Positions 9,160-16,964 of a stretch of 64,000 nucleotides of DNA are shown here, piece by piece (the stretch's first letter is position 1; each line of letters starts with the position of its first letter). Source of the stretch: Clostridiaceae bacterium (lineage in GTDB: Bacteria; Bacillota; Clostridia; DSM-8532); assembly GCA_012840245.1 (NCBI GenBank), contig DULR01000025.1:1-64000 (forward strand). The letters are read 5' to 3'. The translations under genes were made by a program, and so were the position numbers. The notes under the pieces are model-generated. The model saw nothing but the letters and a program-made list of their open reading frames with translations, did not search any database and was not told the origin of the DNA.

Positions 9160-10584
9160 CTAATTATGTCTTGCCTCTGCAATAGAACAGATTTCCTTAA
9201 AAAAACGTTCAGTGTTTTTACGTTCTTCTTCGGTAAAATAATAAGGATTCTTCGGAAGTGAATAGGAGACAAGATGCTTTATATTTTTATTGAGCATCTG
9301 TTTGTCAAAATCGTCAGATGTATCTGCTACAAAGATCCATTCATCTTTTGTCTGTGATTTGATGCCCCCGTCATATTCAAGGAATATGGAATACTTCCAT
9401 GGAACCCTGGGACAAAGGACAAGCTTTATATCAGTACGGTTAAGTTCCCTTAACTTATGTTCATTATTTAGATGCCCGAGATCCAGGATGACGATATCAA
9501 CACCCTTCCTGGAAATCTCGCTGCAATCTGACATACCGGGATAGAACACTATTTCCCCTGCTTCAAAGCTGTTTTCTCTTCTGATTTTAAGCTCGCCCAG
9601 ATCATCAAGGATTTCTTCCAGCCTGCTGAAATCACCGCTGTTGTTAAGTTCTATCAATACGGTTTTTTTGCCTGCTTTGGCCAAATACCTGCCTAAAGCC
9701 AGACATAATGTCGTTGCACCACTTCCGGGCAAATACGAGGTTATACCAATGACGCCCCTGAACATTGAAGCTTGAGTTTTTATGTTTCTCTTAAAAATCA
9801 ATCTCTTTGACCCAGCAATATTATTCAGGGCCTTCAATGCAGTCTGAGCATCCTGGAATCTCTTTGCCGGTTCGGGCTCTGTAAGGCCAAGTATGAATTT
9901 TGAAAATCCTTTTGAAATACCTGAATTTTTTAATAATACTCTGATACTTCCCTCACCTGTTTTCAGAGGATGTATCCCTGTAGCCAAATGCACAAGAGTC
10001 ATGCCTAGGCTAAAAAGGTCCGTCCTCTGGTCGCTTCGGCCGTTTCCGTATTGCTCAGGAGCTGCATATCCCTGAGTGCCTATATAAATGGTGTCTTCAC
10101 TTTTTCCTTCTCTGTGCAGTCTGGCCGTACCAAAATCTACGAGTCTCAATCTGCCCGTATCATCCACGATCAGATTGGATGGTTTTAAATCTCTGTAAAT
10201 TACCGGCGGATTTCTGCCGTGCAGGTAGTCCAATGCGTCAAGCAGTTCAAAAGTCCATTTTATCAGCACTTTTTCGGTTATCTTACCTTCTTTTTGCAGT
10301 ACATCTACAAGGTTTGATCCGGGGATATAATCCATTACGATAAAGTAATTATCATTGTCCCCAAAAAGGTCTGCTATCCTTGGAAGCATTGGGTGACTAA
10401 GACTTTTAAGTATATCGACCTCTTCCAACTGGTATGAAATCCATGGGCTGTCTTTGGACAGCACTTTAAGGGCCCAATAATTATTAAGTACTATATTTTC
10501 GACAAGAAATACCCGTGCTGTGCCACCCTGTCCCAAGCTTCCGATAATTTTATATTTATTATCTAGTATTTCCCCTATATTCAT
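9160..10584 (-). CDS. Ser/Thr protein kinase fused to a MinD-like domain
   Basis: The N-terminal 260 residues are a Hanks-type kinase: glycine loop GQGGTA, catalytic YRDLKPSN (tyrosine in place of the usual His), VDFG, and AAPEQYG. After a short linker the chain has a ParA/MinD-like domain starting GVIGITSYLPGSGATT, a P-loop without its lysines, with TVLIELNNSG and VDIVILDLGHL as later strands. There are no PASTA repeats and no membrane helix, so it is cytoplasmic. The track starts at 10599. I prefer the ATG at 10584, preceded by GAGAAG, though the signal is weak. As first gene of the Tad-like operon it probably couples phosphorylation to assembly. Confidence 0.85.
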   Translation of the reverse strand: MNIGEILDNKYKIIGSLGQGGTARVFLVENIVLNNYWALKVLSKDSPWISYQLEEVDILKSLSHPMLPRIADLFGDNDNYFIVMDYIPGSNLVDVLQKEGKITEKVLIKWTFELLDALDYLHGRNPPVIYRDLKPSNLIVDDTGRLRLVDFGTARLHREGKSEDTIYIGTQGYAAPEQYGNGRSDQRTDLFSLGMTLVHLATGIHPLKTGEGSIRVLLKNSGISKGFSKFILGLTEPEPAKRFQDAQTALKALNNIAGSKRLIFKRNIKTQASMFRGVIGITSYLPGSGATTLCLALGRYLAKAGKKTVLIELNNSGDFSRLEEILDDLGELKIRRENSFEAGEIVFYPGMSDCSEISRKGVDIVILDLGHLNNEHKLRELNRTDIKLVLCPRVPWKYSIFLEYDGGIKSQTKDEWIFVADTSDDFDKQMLNKNIKHLVSYSLPKNPYYFTEEERKNTERFFKEICSIAEARHN

Positions 10585-10620
10585 AATCAATCTTCTCATA
10601 GCACAAATTAACTGTTATAT

Positions 10621-10649
10621 ATTGTAACAACAAACAATTTCATAATCAA
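10621..10649 (-). promoter_or_regulatory. Sigma-A-type promoter of the Tad-like operon
   Basis: On the minus strand TTGATT is followed by exactly 17 bases and then TACAAT, in an AT-rich gap between the large exported-protein gene and the kinase gene. The -10 lies about 35 bases before the kinase start. No other promoter-like pair was seen down to the end of the ten-gene run. Confidence 0.65.
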
Positions 10650-10693
10650 TAGGATAAATTTAAATTTTGTAATTTTTTGTTGAATAAGGGGAT

Positions 10694-13600
10694 TTAATGT
10701 GTTCCGGTACCAATATAATCGTCAGAGGCACTCTTGTCAGCATAATATACGATTACATCGCCGGTCACAAGCTGCCAGCCTCCCTGGCTCAGGTCATAGC
10801 CTTCCAATGCCCAGCCATCTCCTGTTTTTCCTGTATAACCAAGGCTGGGGTTGTCGAAATCGTCATCATTGATCACAGTGATATCCTTGAAATTGACAAT
10901 CACATACCCGTCTTTCAGAAAAACAGGGGAGTTTCGTGTCAGATTCCTTTCCTTTGATAAATCTGTTCCTTTTGGGACAACCAGCAGATCGGCCGGCAGA
11001 TGATATTCCCCGTACCATTTCTGTACGGATGCAAATGCTTTATACCTGTTTACATTCCCGGGCACACCTTGCACAGGCCCTATAAAGCTACGTATGGGCT
11101 CACTCAGAAGAAGCTTTGTATATTTGGATATAACCACTCCGTTCTGAGACACCTTAGGGAAAGCTTCCTTCCATTTCTCAAGTGTATAGGTTCCTACGCC
11201 GCCCCTTAAGCGGTAAATGGCCTCAGCTGTATTTATAAACTCGGAAAGATCTATCCCTCTGTATTTGAAATCCAGTCTGATCTTCTGTGTTTCGGTATCC
11301 TCAAAGCTCCCTATTTTGATCAGCGGGTTTTTTGGTGTGGAATAATACAGATCTACTTCCTGCCTGTTCTTCCCCTCTCTGTCCACAAAAGCAAACGTAG
11401 GCCTTATCTGGACAAAGTCCAAATTATCATAATAATTGCCTACCGTCTTGATTTCAAACTTAACAGTATATCCGAGTTTTACTGCTTTTTGCTGATAACC
11501 TTTCATATCGTTTTTTCCTGGCATTACCGGCATTATATACTTTCTTGCGCTGTCCGGCTCACCGTTTATGTTCCGTGGCCCCGTATAAAAGACCTTTCCG
11601 GTGCGTTCATGGCTGTTTGAGCTCTTCCTGAAGAAAGGCTCCCATGATATATCTTCTATATCTGTTATGGCAAAATCGTATATCCTCCCCGATACTTCCA
11701 CGGCACCCCTGGCGATGGCTGCTGTATTTGAAGGATTTAAGTTAGCCCTGTTCTCGCTTTTCTTTGAGGTATCGTTCCTGGCTATGCTCCTTGCCTCAAT
11801 ATTGTACAGGCCTTCATCGACCCACACCGGTGTATAAAAGATGATCCGGGTTGTCGTATTGGATATTCCAAGGCTGCTAAGAGAATACCATGTGTTGGCT
11901 TTTAAGTATGTACCTGTCATATCGGTCCCGAGGTATGCGTCGAAAGACAGACGTATCTCTCTGTCTTTTATATACTTTGTAAAGTCCCTGTTCCCATAGC
12001 CTTTGATATTTCTGTGAGATCCGCTGTTTATGATATCCACCGTGAAAGTACGGTCTAGTATCAATGCGCTGGCGGTATTTGAAGGATTTATCTTCTGATT
12101 GTGGATATCATCGCTTGAAATGCTTATGTTGACACAAACAGGAGTATGTACAGCAATTGGGTTTATATTACCAATCTCGAAAGTCAGGATCTCCGGATTT
12201 TCGGGATTATATGAATAAACCTTCTTATAGGTTATTTCTCCGCTGCTATCATAAGTTCTGTTTTTTGTTTGATCCGGGATGATTATGTTTGAGGTGTAAA
12301 GAACATCCCGGCTTGTTTTGGGAGGAGTCCGATCAGAAGCAAGTCCACTGTAAGGGTCGAGAATAACCTTACCATTTATGATGAGTTTGTCATTTATTAC
12401 GGATGGTGAATCAACGACGGCTTCTGCGGCAGCTTTTACTTCTTCCTCGGTGACAGCGTCAGAGTTTATGGTTTTATCAGAGCATCTCTGCACATGGTAG
12501 GAATATCTGTCATTAGGATCATGGGTGACCTCAAATGACGGAGTCGTATATCCGCCTTTTGGAGTAAGGATCACCTTTTTCCCGGGCAGGGCTTCATTTT
12601 CGACAGTTGCGCTTTCTATTTCATAGAGTTCAAAGGATGTGATCTCAATATATGAGTACGGACGGGAAACATATATCTCAGATGTTTTTGGATTCCCTTC
12701 CTCGTCCTTGTGATTCACGGTAACCTTGGTGGTTGCATATCCACTTACCGTATTGGTTTTAAGACTGTACAGGAAGCTTTCTGAGATGATCTGCGCATAA
12801 ACGGCCTCTCCGGCAGGGATGCCTTTTGTTACGTCAAAAGCCTCACTATCCCTCGGATCGGCCTGGATAAAGGCATTTTCGTTTATAACAGAATGGCCGA
12901 CAGATCCTTCCTGTTCTGATTCTATAACCGGCTCTATAACGGGCTCAGGTTCCGGCTCTTCCTTGACATATGGAGTTACCACCCCAACGCCCATGGAGTT
13001 GTATATGATCCCACCTTCGGGATTAAGCTGTTCTTTTATTGCTGCTCTCTGAGCCCGTCTCACAGTTATGTCAGGTGAATCGTAAATCACTTTATATGTA
13101 TCTGCTTTTGCAATATTGCTCTGAAACAGAGGATATTTGGTGTCTGAATAGGCTTTGGCGTAATCTCTGGAGTTTTTGCCGTACATGGATATGGCAGCTT
13201 CATTTTCGATCAAAAACTGAGAGTTGGAGGTAAAGACAAAAACAGGTGTGATCCAGTCTATGAGATCTTTTCCGTCCGATGTCACTACTTCGTTTCTGTG
13301 AAAAGCCTCCTCCCAGCGGATAAGATCTCTCAGAGTCATAGCCATACAGACACCATCCACGATGGGATATATTACAGGTTCGAAGAAGACTTTATATATA
13401 CCAGGTTCTGACCTGAATTCACGTTCTGAAAAGATACCATTCTTGAAATCATCAACTGTTATTTCCGCTCCGCAAAGTCTGGCTATATCGGGAATGTTCC
13501 GATATCCCTTTTCATTGGTCACAGGATCGATCGGGCCTTCAAACCAGTTATCCCACTGGGCTTTTGTACCTGTCCAGACATCGGGCATAGCATTAACTAT

Positions 13601-14014
13601 CCTCTGGATCTCAGGGCTGTCACCGTAGCCTGCCCATTGATAATCTGTATCTATTGATTCAATAGGGCTAAATTTACTTCCAAAGATATTATTGCCTTTA
13701 TTCATATACCAAAAAACAGAATGGACAGTATATCTTTCAACTTTATACCAAGGCCCTGTTTTTGAAATGTCAGTAGTATTACCAACTTGAATGACACCTT
13801 CCCCGGAGGCGAATGAGTCTTCATCAGGAGCCCAGTAAAAAGAAATCCTCATTCCGGAATAATTGATATTGTATTTCCACTTATCATCACCTTTCCCCGA
13901 ATATCCATATGAAGGAAGACTATCATTGTTACCAGCAAAAGAACTTTGTGGAAGAAGTAAAATAAGTAAGAAAAATACTATAATTACAATAAAAATTTTT
14001 CTATCTTTACACAT
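10694..14014 (-). CDS. Large exported protein of unknown function, partner of SLH protein
   Basis: The 1106-residue protein has a clear signal peptide (a long hydrophobic run, then QSSFAG) and no other membrane helix. I do not recognise the family. The body looks like a chain of beta-rich modules. A motif NPSNTA occurs twice (INPSNTASALILDRTF and LNPSNTAAIARGAV), each at the start of a similar stretch, which suggests an internal duplication. A Glu/Pro-rich linker (EEPEPEPVIEPVIE) divides an N-terminal domain of about 350 residues from the rest. It starts 12 bases after the SLH gene, so both are co-transcribed and probably work together at the cell surface. Confidence 0.7.
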   Translation of the reverse strand: MCKDRKIFIVIIVFFLLILLLPQSSFAGNNDSLPSYGYSGKGDDKWKYNINYSGMRISFYWAPDEDSFASGEGVIQVGNTTDISKTGPWYKVERYTVHSVFWYMNKGNNIFGSKFSPIESIDTDYQWAGYGDSPEIQRIVNAMPDVWTGTKAQWDNWFEGPIDPVTNEKGYRNIPDIARLCGAEITVDDFKNGIFSEREFRSEPGIYKVFFEPVIYPIVDGVCMAMTLRDLIRWEEAFHRNEVVTSDGKDLIDWITPVFVFTSNSQFLIENEAAISMYGKNSRDYAKAYSDTKYPLFQSNIAKADTYKVIYDSPDITVRRAQRAAIKEQLNPEGGIIYNSMGVGVVTPYVKEEPEPEPVIEPVIESEQEGSVGHSVINENAFIQADPRDSEAFDVTKGIPAGEAVYAQIISESFLYSLKTNTVSGYATTKVTVNHKDEEGNPKTSEIYVSRPYSYIEITSFELYEIESATVENEALPGKKVILTPKGGYTTPSFEVTHDPNDRYSYHVQRCSDKTINSDAVTEEEVKAAAEAVVDSPSVINDKLIINGKVILDPYSGLASDRTPPKTSRDVLYTSNIIIPDQTKNRTYDSSGEITYKKVYSYNPENPEILTFEIGNINPIAVHTPVCVNISISSDDIHNQKINPSNTASALILDRTFTVDIINSGSHRNIKGYGNRDFTKYIKDREIRLSFDAYLGTDMTGTYLKANTWYSLSSLGISNTTTRIIFYTPVWVDEGLYNIEARSIARNDTSKKSENRANLNPSNTAAIARGAVEVSGRIYDFAITDIEDISWEPFFRKSSNSHERTGKVFYTGPRNINGEPDSARKYIMPVMPGKNDMKGYQQKAVKLGYTVKFEIKTVGNYYDNLDFVQIRPTFAFVDREGKNRQEVDLYYSTPKNPLIKIGSFEDTETQKIRLDFKYRGIDLSEFINTAEAIYRLRGGVGTYTLEKWKEAFPKVSQNGVVISKYTKLLLSEPIRSFIGPVQGVPGNVNRYKAFASVQKWYGEYHLPADLLVVPKGTDLSKERNLTRNSPVFLKDGYVIVNFKDITVINDDDFDNPSLGYTGKTGDGWALEGYDLSQGGWQLVTGDVIVYYADKSASDDYIGTGTH

Positions 14015-14026
14015 AAAGAATCATCC

Positions 14027-15184
14027 TTATCTAATCGGTCCTGTCCAAACCCATTGTCCTCTAGAATACCTAAGCCAAGGTCCATAAGTAGTCCCTTCCT
14101 CAGGATGACCAAGCTCTCTTAATGCATCATTCCGCATCCTTTCAGCTATTGCATGCCACTCTCTTATATAATGCCCTTCCCCTGTCTTCTCGCATACAAG
14201 ATAAGGCTGTCCCATAAAGGGCTCTTCCGTACCTAAATCACCTGCCTTAATTGGAGTTCCTCCACGGTCTATCCTTCCAAGCTCTGTCGCACAACCCTGC
14301 CCTTCACCCAATACTCCTGAGGGGCCGATTTTTAGTACCACACTGGTCCCGTCAGGCTTGATAAAGGTATCTCCCTCTATGGCCATAGGCCTGTAAGGGT
14401 CGTCATATCTCAGCACCATAGGCTCCCTTTGGGCTTCATTCTTTGGTATGGTGACCTTTGCTCTTTCTCTCTTATCCAGAAACCTTATGATAAATGCTGC
14501 CGCCTGAGCTCTTGTTGCCACATCATCGGCTCCAAAACGCCCGTCAGTATAGCCCGATATTATCCCTGAACCATATACGATCAAAACATCTGCCTTCTGG
14601 CTTTCAGAGATTTTATCAAAGTCTTTGATGGACGCTGAAAGCGGCCTGCATTCGGCTTCAGTTAAGGGATCTTTTTCAAACTTTTTATAAGCCTTGACTA
14701 TTATTCTTGCCATTTCACCTCTGGTTATGGGATCTGACAAGTTTGACAGGACGTATTCACCAGGCTCAAGTATCCCTATTTCCTCAGCTTTTTTAACATC
14801 CAGGGCAGCCCAATGGCTGAATGAAGGAGTTAATCCCTTAAGGCCTTCGGTTCCGTACATGGCGCGGATAAACAACTTTATGAACATTGCCCTGGTAACG
14901 GTATCAAATGGGTCCAGAGTGTTATTCAAAGAACCGTCCAGAGCGCTCAAGCCCACCAGCTTTACCATAACACTCATATACCAGTCGCCTTTTTTTACAT
15001 CGGTATATTTTTTAAGAACAGCATTTTCAAGGCTGCCAAACATTGCGTCATCAATATCTTCTATCGATCTGATGTTTTTCCGTAAGTTTTCGATTTCATC
15101 ATTGGCAGCAGCCATGGTCGCTGAAAACAGAGGAACCGAGAGGATTATAAATATCAAAAGAAAGGAAATAACACTCTTTTTCAT
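14027..15184 (-). CDS. S-layer homology (SLH) domain surface protein
   Basis: The 385-residue product has a signal peptide (ending near FSATMAAA) and three consecutive SLH-type units at about residues 55-105, 120-170 and 195-250. The anchors are TRAMFIKLFIRAMYG, TRGEMARIIVKAY and TRAQAAAFIIRFL. SLH domains bind pyruvylated secondary cell-wall polymers and so hold a protein on the outside of the wall. The C-terminal 130 residues are a separate unknown domain. It heads a two-gene unit with its own promoter. Shine-Dalgarno AGGAG supports the ATG. It may anchor its large partner, or the Tad-like apparatus, to the wall. Confidence 0.85.
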   Translation of the reverse strand: MKKSVISFLLIFIILSVPLFSATMAAANDEIENLRKNIRSIEDIDDAMFGSLENAVLKKYTDVKKGDWYMSVMVKLVGLSALDGSLNNTLDPFDTVTRAMFIKLFIRAMYGTEGLKGLTPSFSHWAALDVKKAEEIGILEPGEYVLSNLSDPITRGEMARIIVKAYKKFEKDPLTEAECRPLSASIKDFDKISESQKADVLIVYGSGIISGYTDGRFGADDVATRAQAAAFIIRFLDKRERAKVTIPKNEAQREPMVLRYDDPYRPMAIEGDTFIKPDGTSVVLKIGPSGVLGEGQGCATELGRIDRGGTPIKAGDLGTEEPFMGQPYLVCEKTGEGHYIREWHAIAERMRNDALRELGHPEEGTTYGPWLRYSRGQWVWTGPIR

Positions 15185-15215
15185 AAGCCTATACTCCTGA
15201 CAATATTATTTGAAA

Positions 15216-15270
15216 GTAATAAGATTCTGAAATGAGTATCTTTATGTGTTTTATGTCAGAATCTTATTAC
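15216..15270 (-). promoter_or_regulatory. 15-bp perfect inverted repeat in the SLH gene leader
   Basis: GTAATAAGATTCTGA at 15216 is repeated exactly, inverted, as TCAGAATCTTATTAC at 15256, with a 25-base spacer. It lies between the SLH promoter and its ribosome binding site, so it would form a strong hairpin in the 5' leader. No T-run follows, which argues against a terminator. It could be an RNA hairpin controlling stability or translation, or an operator for a dimeric regulator. Confidence 0.7.
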
Positions 15271-15289
15271 ATTGGCATTAATTATCAAG

Positions 15290-15319
15290 AGTATAGCATT
15301 TTATGATATATTGTGTCAA
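15290..15319 (-). promoter_or_regulatory. Sigma-A-type promoter of the SLH/large-protein pair
   Basis: On the minus strand TTGACA, an 18-base spacer and TATACT. It lies about 105 bases before the SLH start codon. This is one of the best promoter matches in the window. Confidence 0.75.
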
Positions 15320-15331
15320 TATTAACCAGTT

Positions 15332-15366
15332 GATAAATAAAATAAGCGGGCTTTTATAACCCGCAA
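15332..15366 (-). terminator. Rho-independent terminator downstream of hisI-hisE
   Basis: Read on the minus strand, GCGGG pairs with CCCGC across a short loop and is followed by TTATTTTATTTAT. It lies after the hisE stop and the repeats beyond it, just before the SLH promoter, so it separates the two units. Confidence 0.7.
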
Positions 15367-15397
15367 ACAGATTCTTGTAAGCTCTTCGATGGCAGAA

Positions 15398-15440
15398 GGA
15401 TAAGATTCTTCGTCGCTTCGCTCCTCAGAATGACATCCTG
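15398..15440. repeat. GTCATTCTGAG-type dispersed repeat
   Basis: Minus-strand reading gives ATGTCATTCTGAGGAGCGAAG followed by AAGAATCTTATCC (joined at the overlap). The words GTCATTCTGAG and GAAGAATCTT recur at 31.3 and 33.9 kb. Repeats of this type are widespread in intergenic DNA of several bacterial groups. No coding function. Confidence 0.7.
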
Positions 15441-15461
15441 TCGTTTCGTGCAGAATTAAAA

Positions 15462-15531
15462 TGAGTTAAAGTCTCCGTCCCCAAAACTCACTCAACCTAA
15501 AATGAGTGAAATCCTCCGTCCCCGAAACTCA
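15462..15531. repeat. Tandem pair of GGGGACGG-core hairpins overlapping the hisE stop
   Basis: Two units of about 29 bases in the same orientation, at 15462-15490 and 15503-15531. On the minus strand each starts TGAGTTT, continues [C/T]GGGGACGGAG and ends ACTCA, so TGAGT and ACTCA can pair. The TGA stop codon of hisE is the first three bases of the second unit. Confidence 0.8.
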
Positions 15532-15819
15532 TTTGTGGCGGTTTTCGAGCTCCTTGCATATGTCTTCCCAGGTAAGGCCCTGGTTGACAAGGAGAACAGT
15601 AAGGTGGTAGATAAGGTCGGCCACCTCATATCTGATTTCGTCGGGATTGTTGTTTTTCGCGGCGATAATGACTTCGGATGCTTCTTCCCCGACCTTTTTG
15701 CATATCTTGTCTATGCCCTTGTCAAAAAGATAGTTGGTATAGGAACCTTCCTTGGGGTTGTTTTTTCTGTCAACCGCTACATTATAGATTTTTTCGATGA
15801 TCTCAAAATTCACGCTCAT
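15529..15819 (-). CDS. hisE: Phosphoribosyl-ATP pyrophosphatase HisE
   Basis: Second step of histidine synthesis: hydrolyses phosphoribosyl-ATP to phosphoribosyl-AMP and pyrophosphate. The 96-residue product has the all-alpha MazG-like fold signature, with KVGEEASEVIIAAKN and EVADLIYHLTVLL supplying the acidic metal-binding residues. The track starts at a TTG at 15837. AAGGA six bases before the ATG at 15819 makes that the better start. It follows hisI closely. Other his genes are not in the window. The stop codon is shared with a dispersed repeat. Confidence 0.95.
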   Translation of the reverse strand: MSVNFEIIEKIYNVAVDRKNNPKEGSYTNYLFDKGIDKICKKVGEEASEVIIAAKNNNPDEIRYEVADLIYHLTVLLVNQGLTWEDICKELENRHK

Positions 15820-15833
15820 TTTTATCCTTCCCA

Positions 15834-16163
15834 TCAATCAAGTTTCCTGTAAAAGCAGGTGCGGTTTCCCGTATGACATGCCGCCCCCTGCTGTATGACA
15901 CGAGCCAGCAATGTGTCCCCGTCACAGTCTATGGCTATTGTAACCAGCTTTTGAAAATGCCCTGAAGTTTCTCCTTTTATCCAGAGACTTTGGCGGCTCC
16001 TGCTGAAATAGGTCATCCTTCCGGTCTCAAGCGTTTTTTTCAGCGCTTCTTCGTTCATCCAGGCCATCATTAGCACATCACCGGTTTCATCATCCTGTGT
16101 TATGACCGGAACCAAGCCTTTTTCATTATACGCCACCTGATCCATGAATGATTTGATATCCAT
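15834..16163 (-). CDS. hisI: Phosphoribosyl-AMP cyclohydrolase HisI
   Basis: Third step of histidine synthesis: opens the purine ring of phosphoribosyl-AMP. The protein carries [32 protein letters not shown], and the zinc and magnesium site region [13 protein letters not shown]...[14 protein letters not shown], with all three conserved cysteines present. AGGAG seven bases before the ATG at 16163 sets this start rather than the track start at 16199. A TATAAT-like box sits about 35 bases upstream. It is a stand-alone hisI; in many bacteria it is fused to hisE, and here the two genes are simply adjacent. Confidence 0.95.
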   Translation of the reverse strand: MDIKSFMDQVAYNEKGLVPVITQDDETGDVLMMAWMNEEALKKTLETGRMTYFSRSRQSLWIKGETSGHFQKLVTIAIDCDGDTLLARVIQQGAACHTGNRTCFYRKLD

Positions 16164-16358
16164 CTGATTTCTCCTGCTTTGGTGTACTTTTTTTACCATT
16201 ATACCAGATGAATGCCTCTGTTTTAACAGCCGATAATTTTAATTTCGGTTTTTGGTATGGAATATGGGCTGTTTGGCCTTGTCCCATATTGGTATATAAG
16301 TTATATTGGTACTGATGCCGTTTTATTATATACTACGAGTTATTTTTCCGGAGGTAAA

Positions 16359-16964
16359 ATGCGCGTACTTCTGCTGTCCGATACTGAAAGCAAATATATC
16401 TGGGACCACTTCGACGCTGAAAGGTTCGAAGATGTGGAGCTTGTCATATCATGCGGGGATCTGAAAAGCGAATATCTCTCATTTGTCGCCACAATGATAA
16501 AAGCACCTGTTTTTTATGTCCACGGAAACCATGATACAAACTATGAAAAAGATCCTCCGGGAGGGTGTGACAGCATTGAAGACAAGCTGGTCGTATATAA
16601 AGGTCTTCGCATATTGGGGCTTGGCGGCAGCAGAAAATACAGCAACCATCCGTTGTATTCTTTTCCTCCCTATCAGTATACCGAGAAGGAGATGGAAAAA
16701 AGGATCAGAAAGCTCCGGTTCAAGCTGTATCGAAATAAAGGCTTCGATATCCTGGTCACCCATGCGCCTCCTTTTGGGATAGGAGACGGCAATGACCTGT
16801 GCCATACCGGATTTAAAGCATTTTTGCCCCTTCTGGACAAGTATAAGCCGAAGTATATGTTCCATGGCCATATGCATCTTAATTACGGGCGGGCAAAGAG
16901 AGTGTCCCAATACAATGGCACCACCATTGTTGACGCATACGGGTATCATATCATAGATATATAG
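16359..16964 (+). CDS. Calcineurin-like metallophosphoesterase
   Basis: The 201-residue product has the family's motif order: LLLSDTESKY near the start, ISCGDLKSEYL, YVHGNHDTN, a HAPP motif (VTHAPPFGIGD) and FHGHMHLNYG. The first motif has Asp but no DxH histidine, as in some subfamilies of this fold, so one metal ligand may differ. Substrate is unknown; relatives act on phosphomonoesters, phosphodiesters or cyclic nucleotides. GGAGG five bases before the ATG at 16359 sets the start, which drops 34 residues from the track ORF. Its stop codon abuts the stop of the convergent gene. Confidence 0.85.
   Translation: MRVLLLSDTESKYIWDHFDAERFEDVELVISCGDLKSEYLSFVATMIKAPVFYVHGNHDTNYEKDPPGGCDSIEDKLVVYKGLRILGLGGSRKYSNHPLYSFPPYQYTEKEMEKRIRKLRFKLYRNKGFDILVTHAPPFGIGDGNDLCHTGFKAFLPLLDKYKPKYMFHGHMHLNYGRAKRVSQYNGTTIVDAYGYHIIDI

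Noticed and set aside
15462-15531. Possible CRISPR repeats
   Set aside because: Two to three hairpins with a shared core but no regular spacers, no array and no cas gene in the window.
16359-16964. Loss of activity in the metallophosphoesterase because DxH is missing
   Set aside because: The other motifs are all intact, and I recall family members with an SDTES-type first motif, so this looks like a subfamily trait and not damage.
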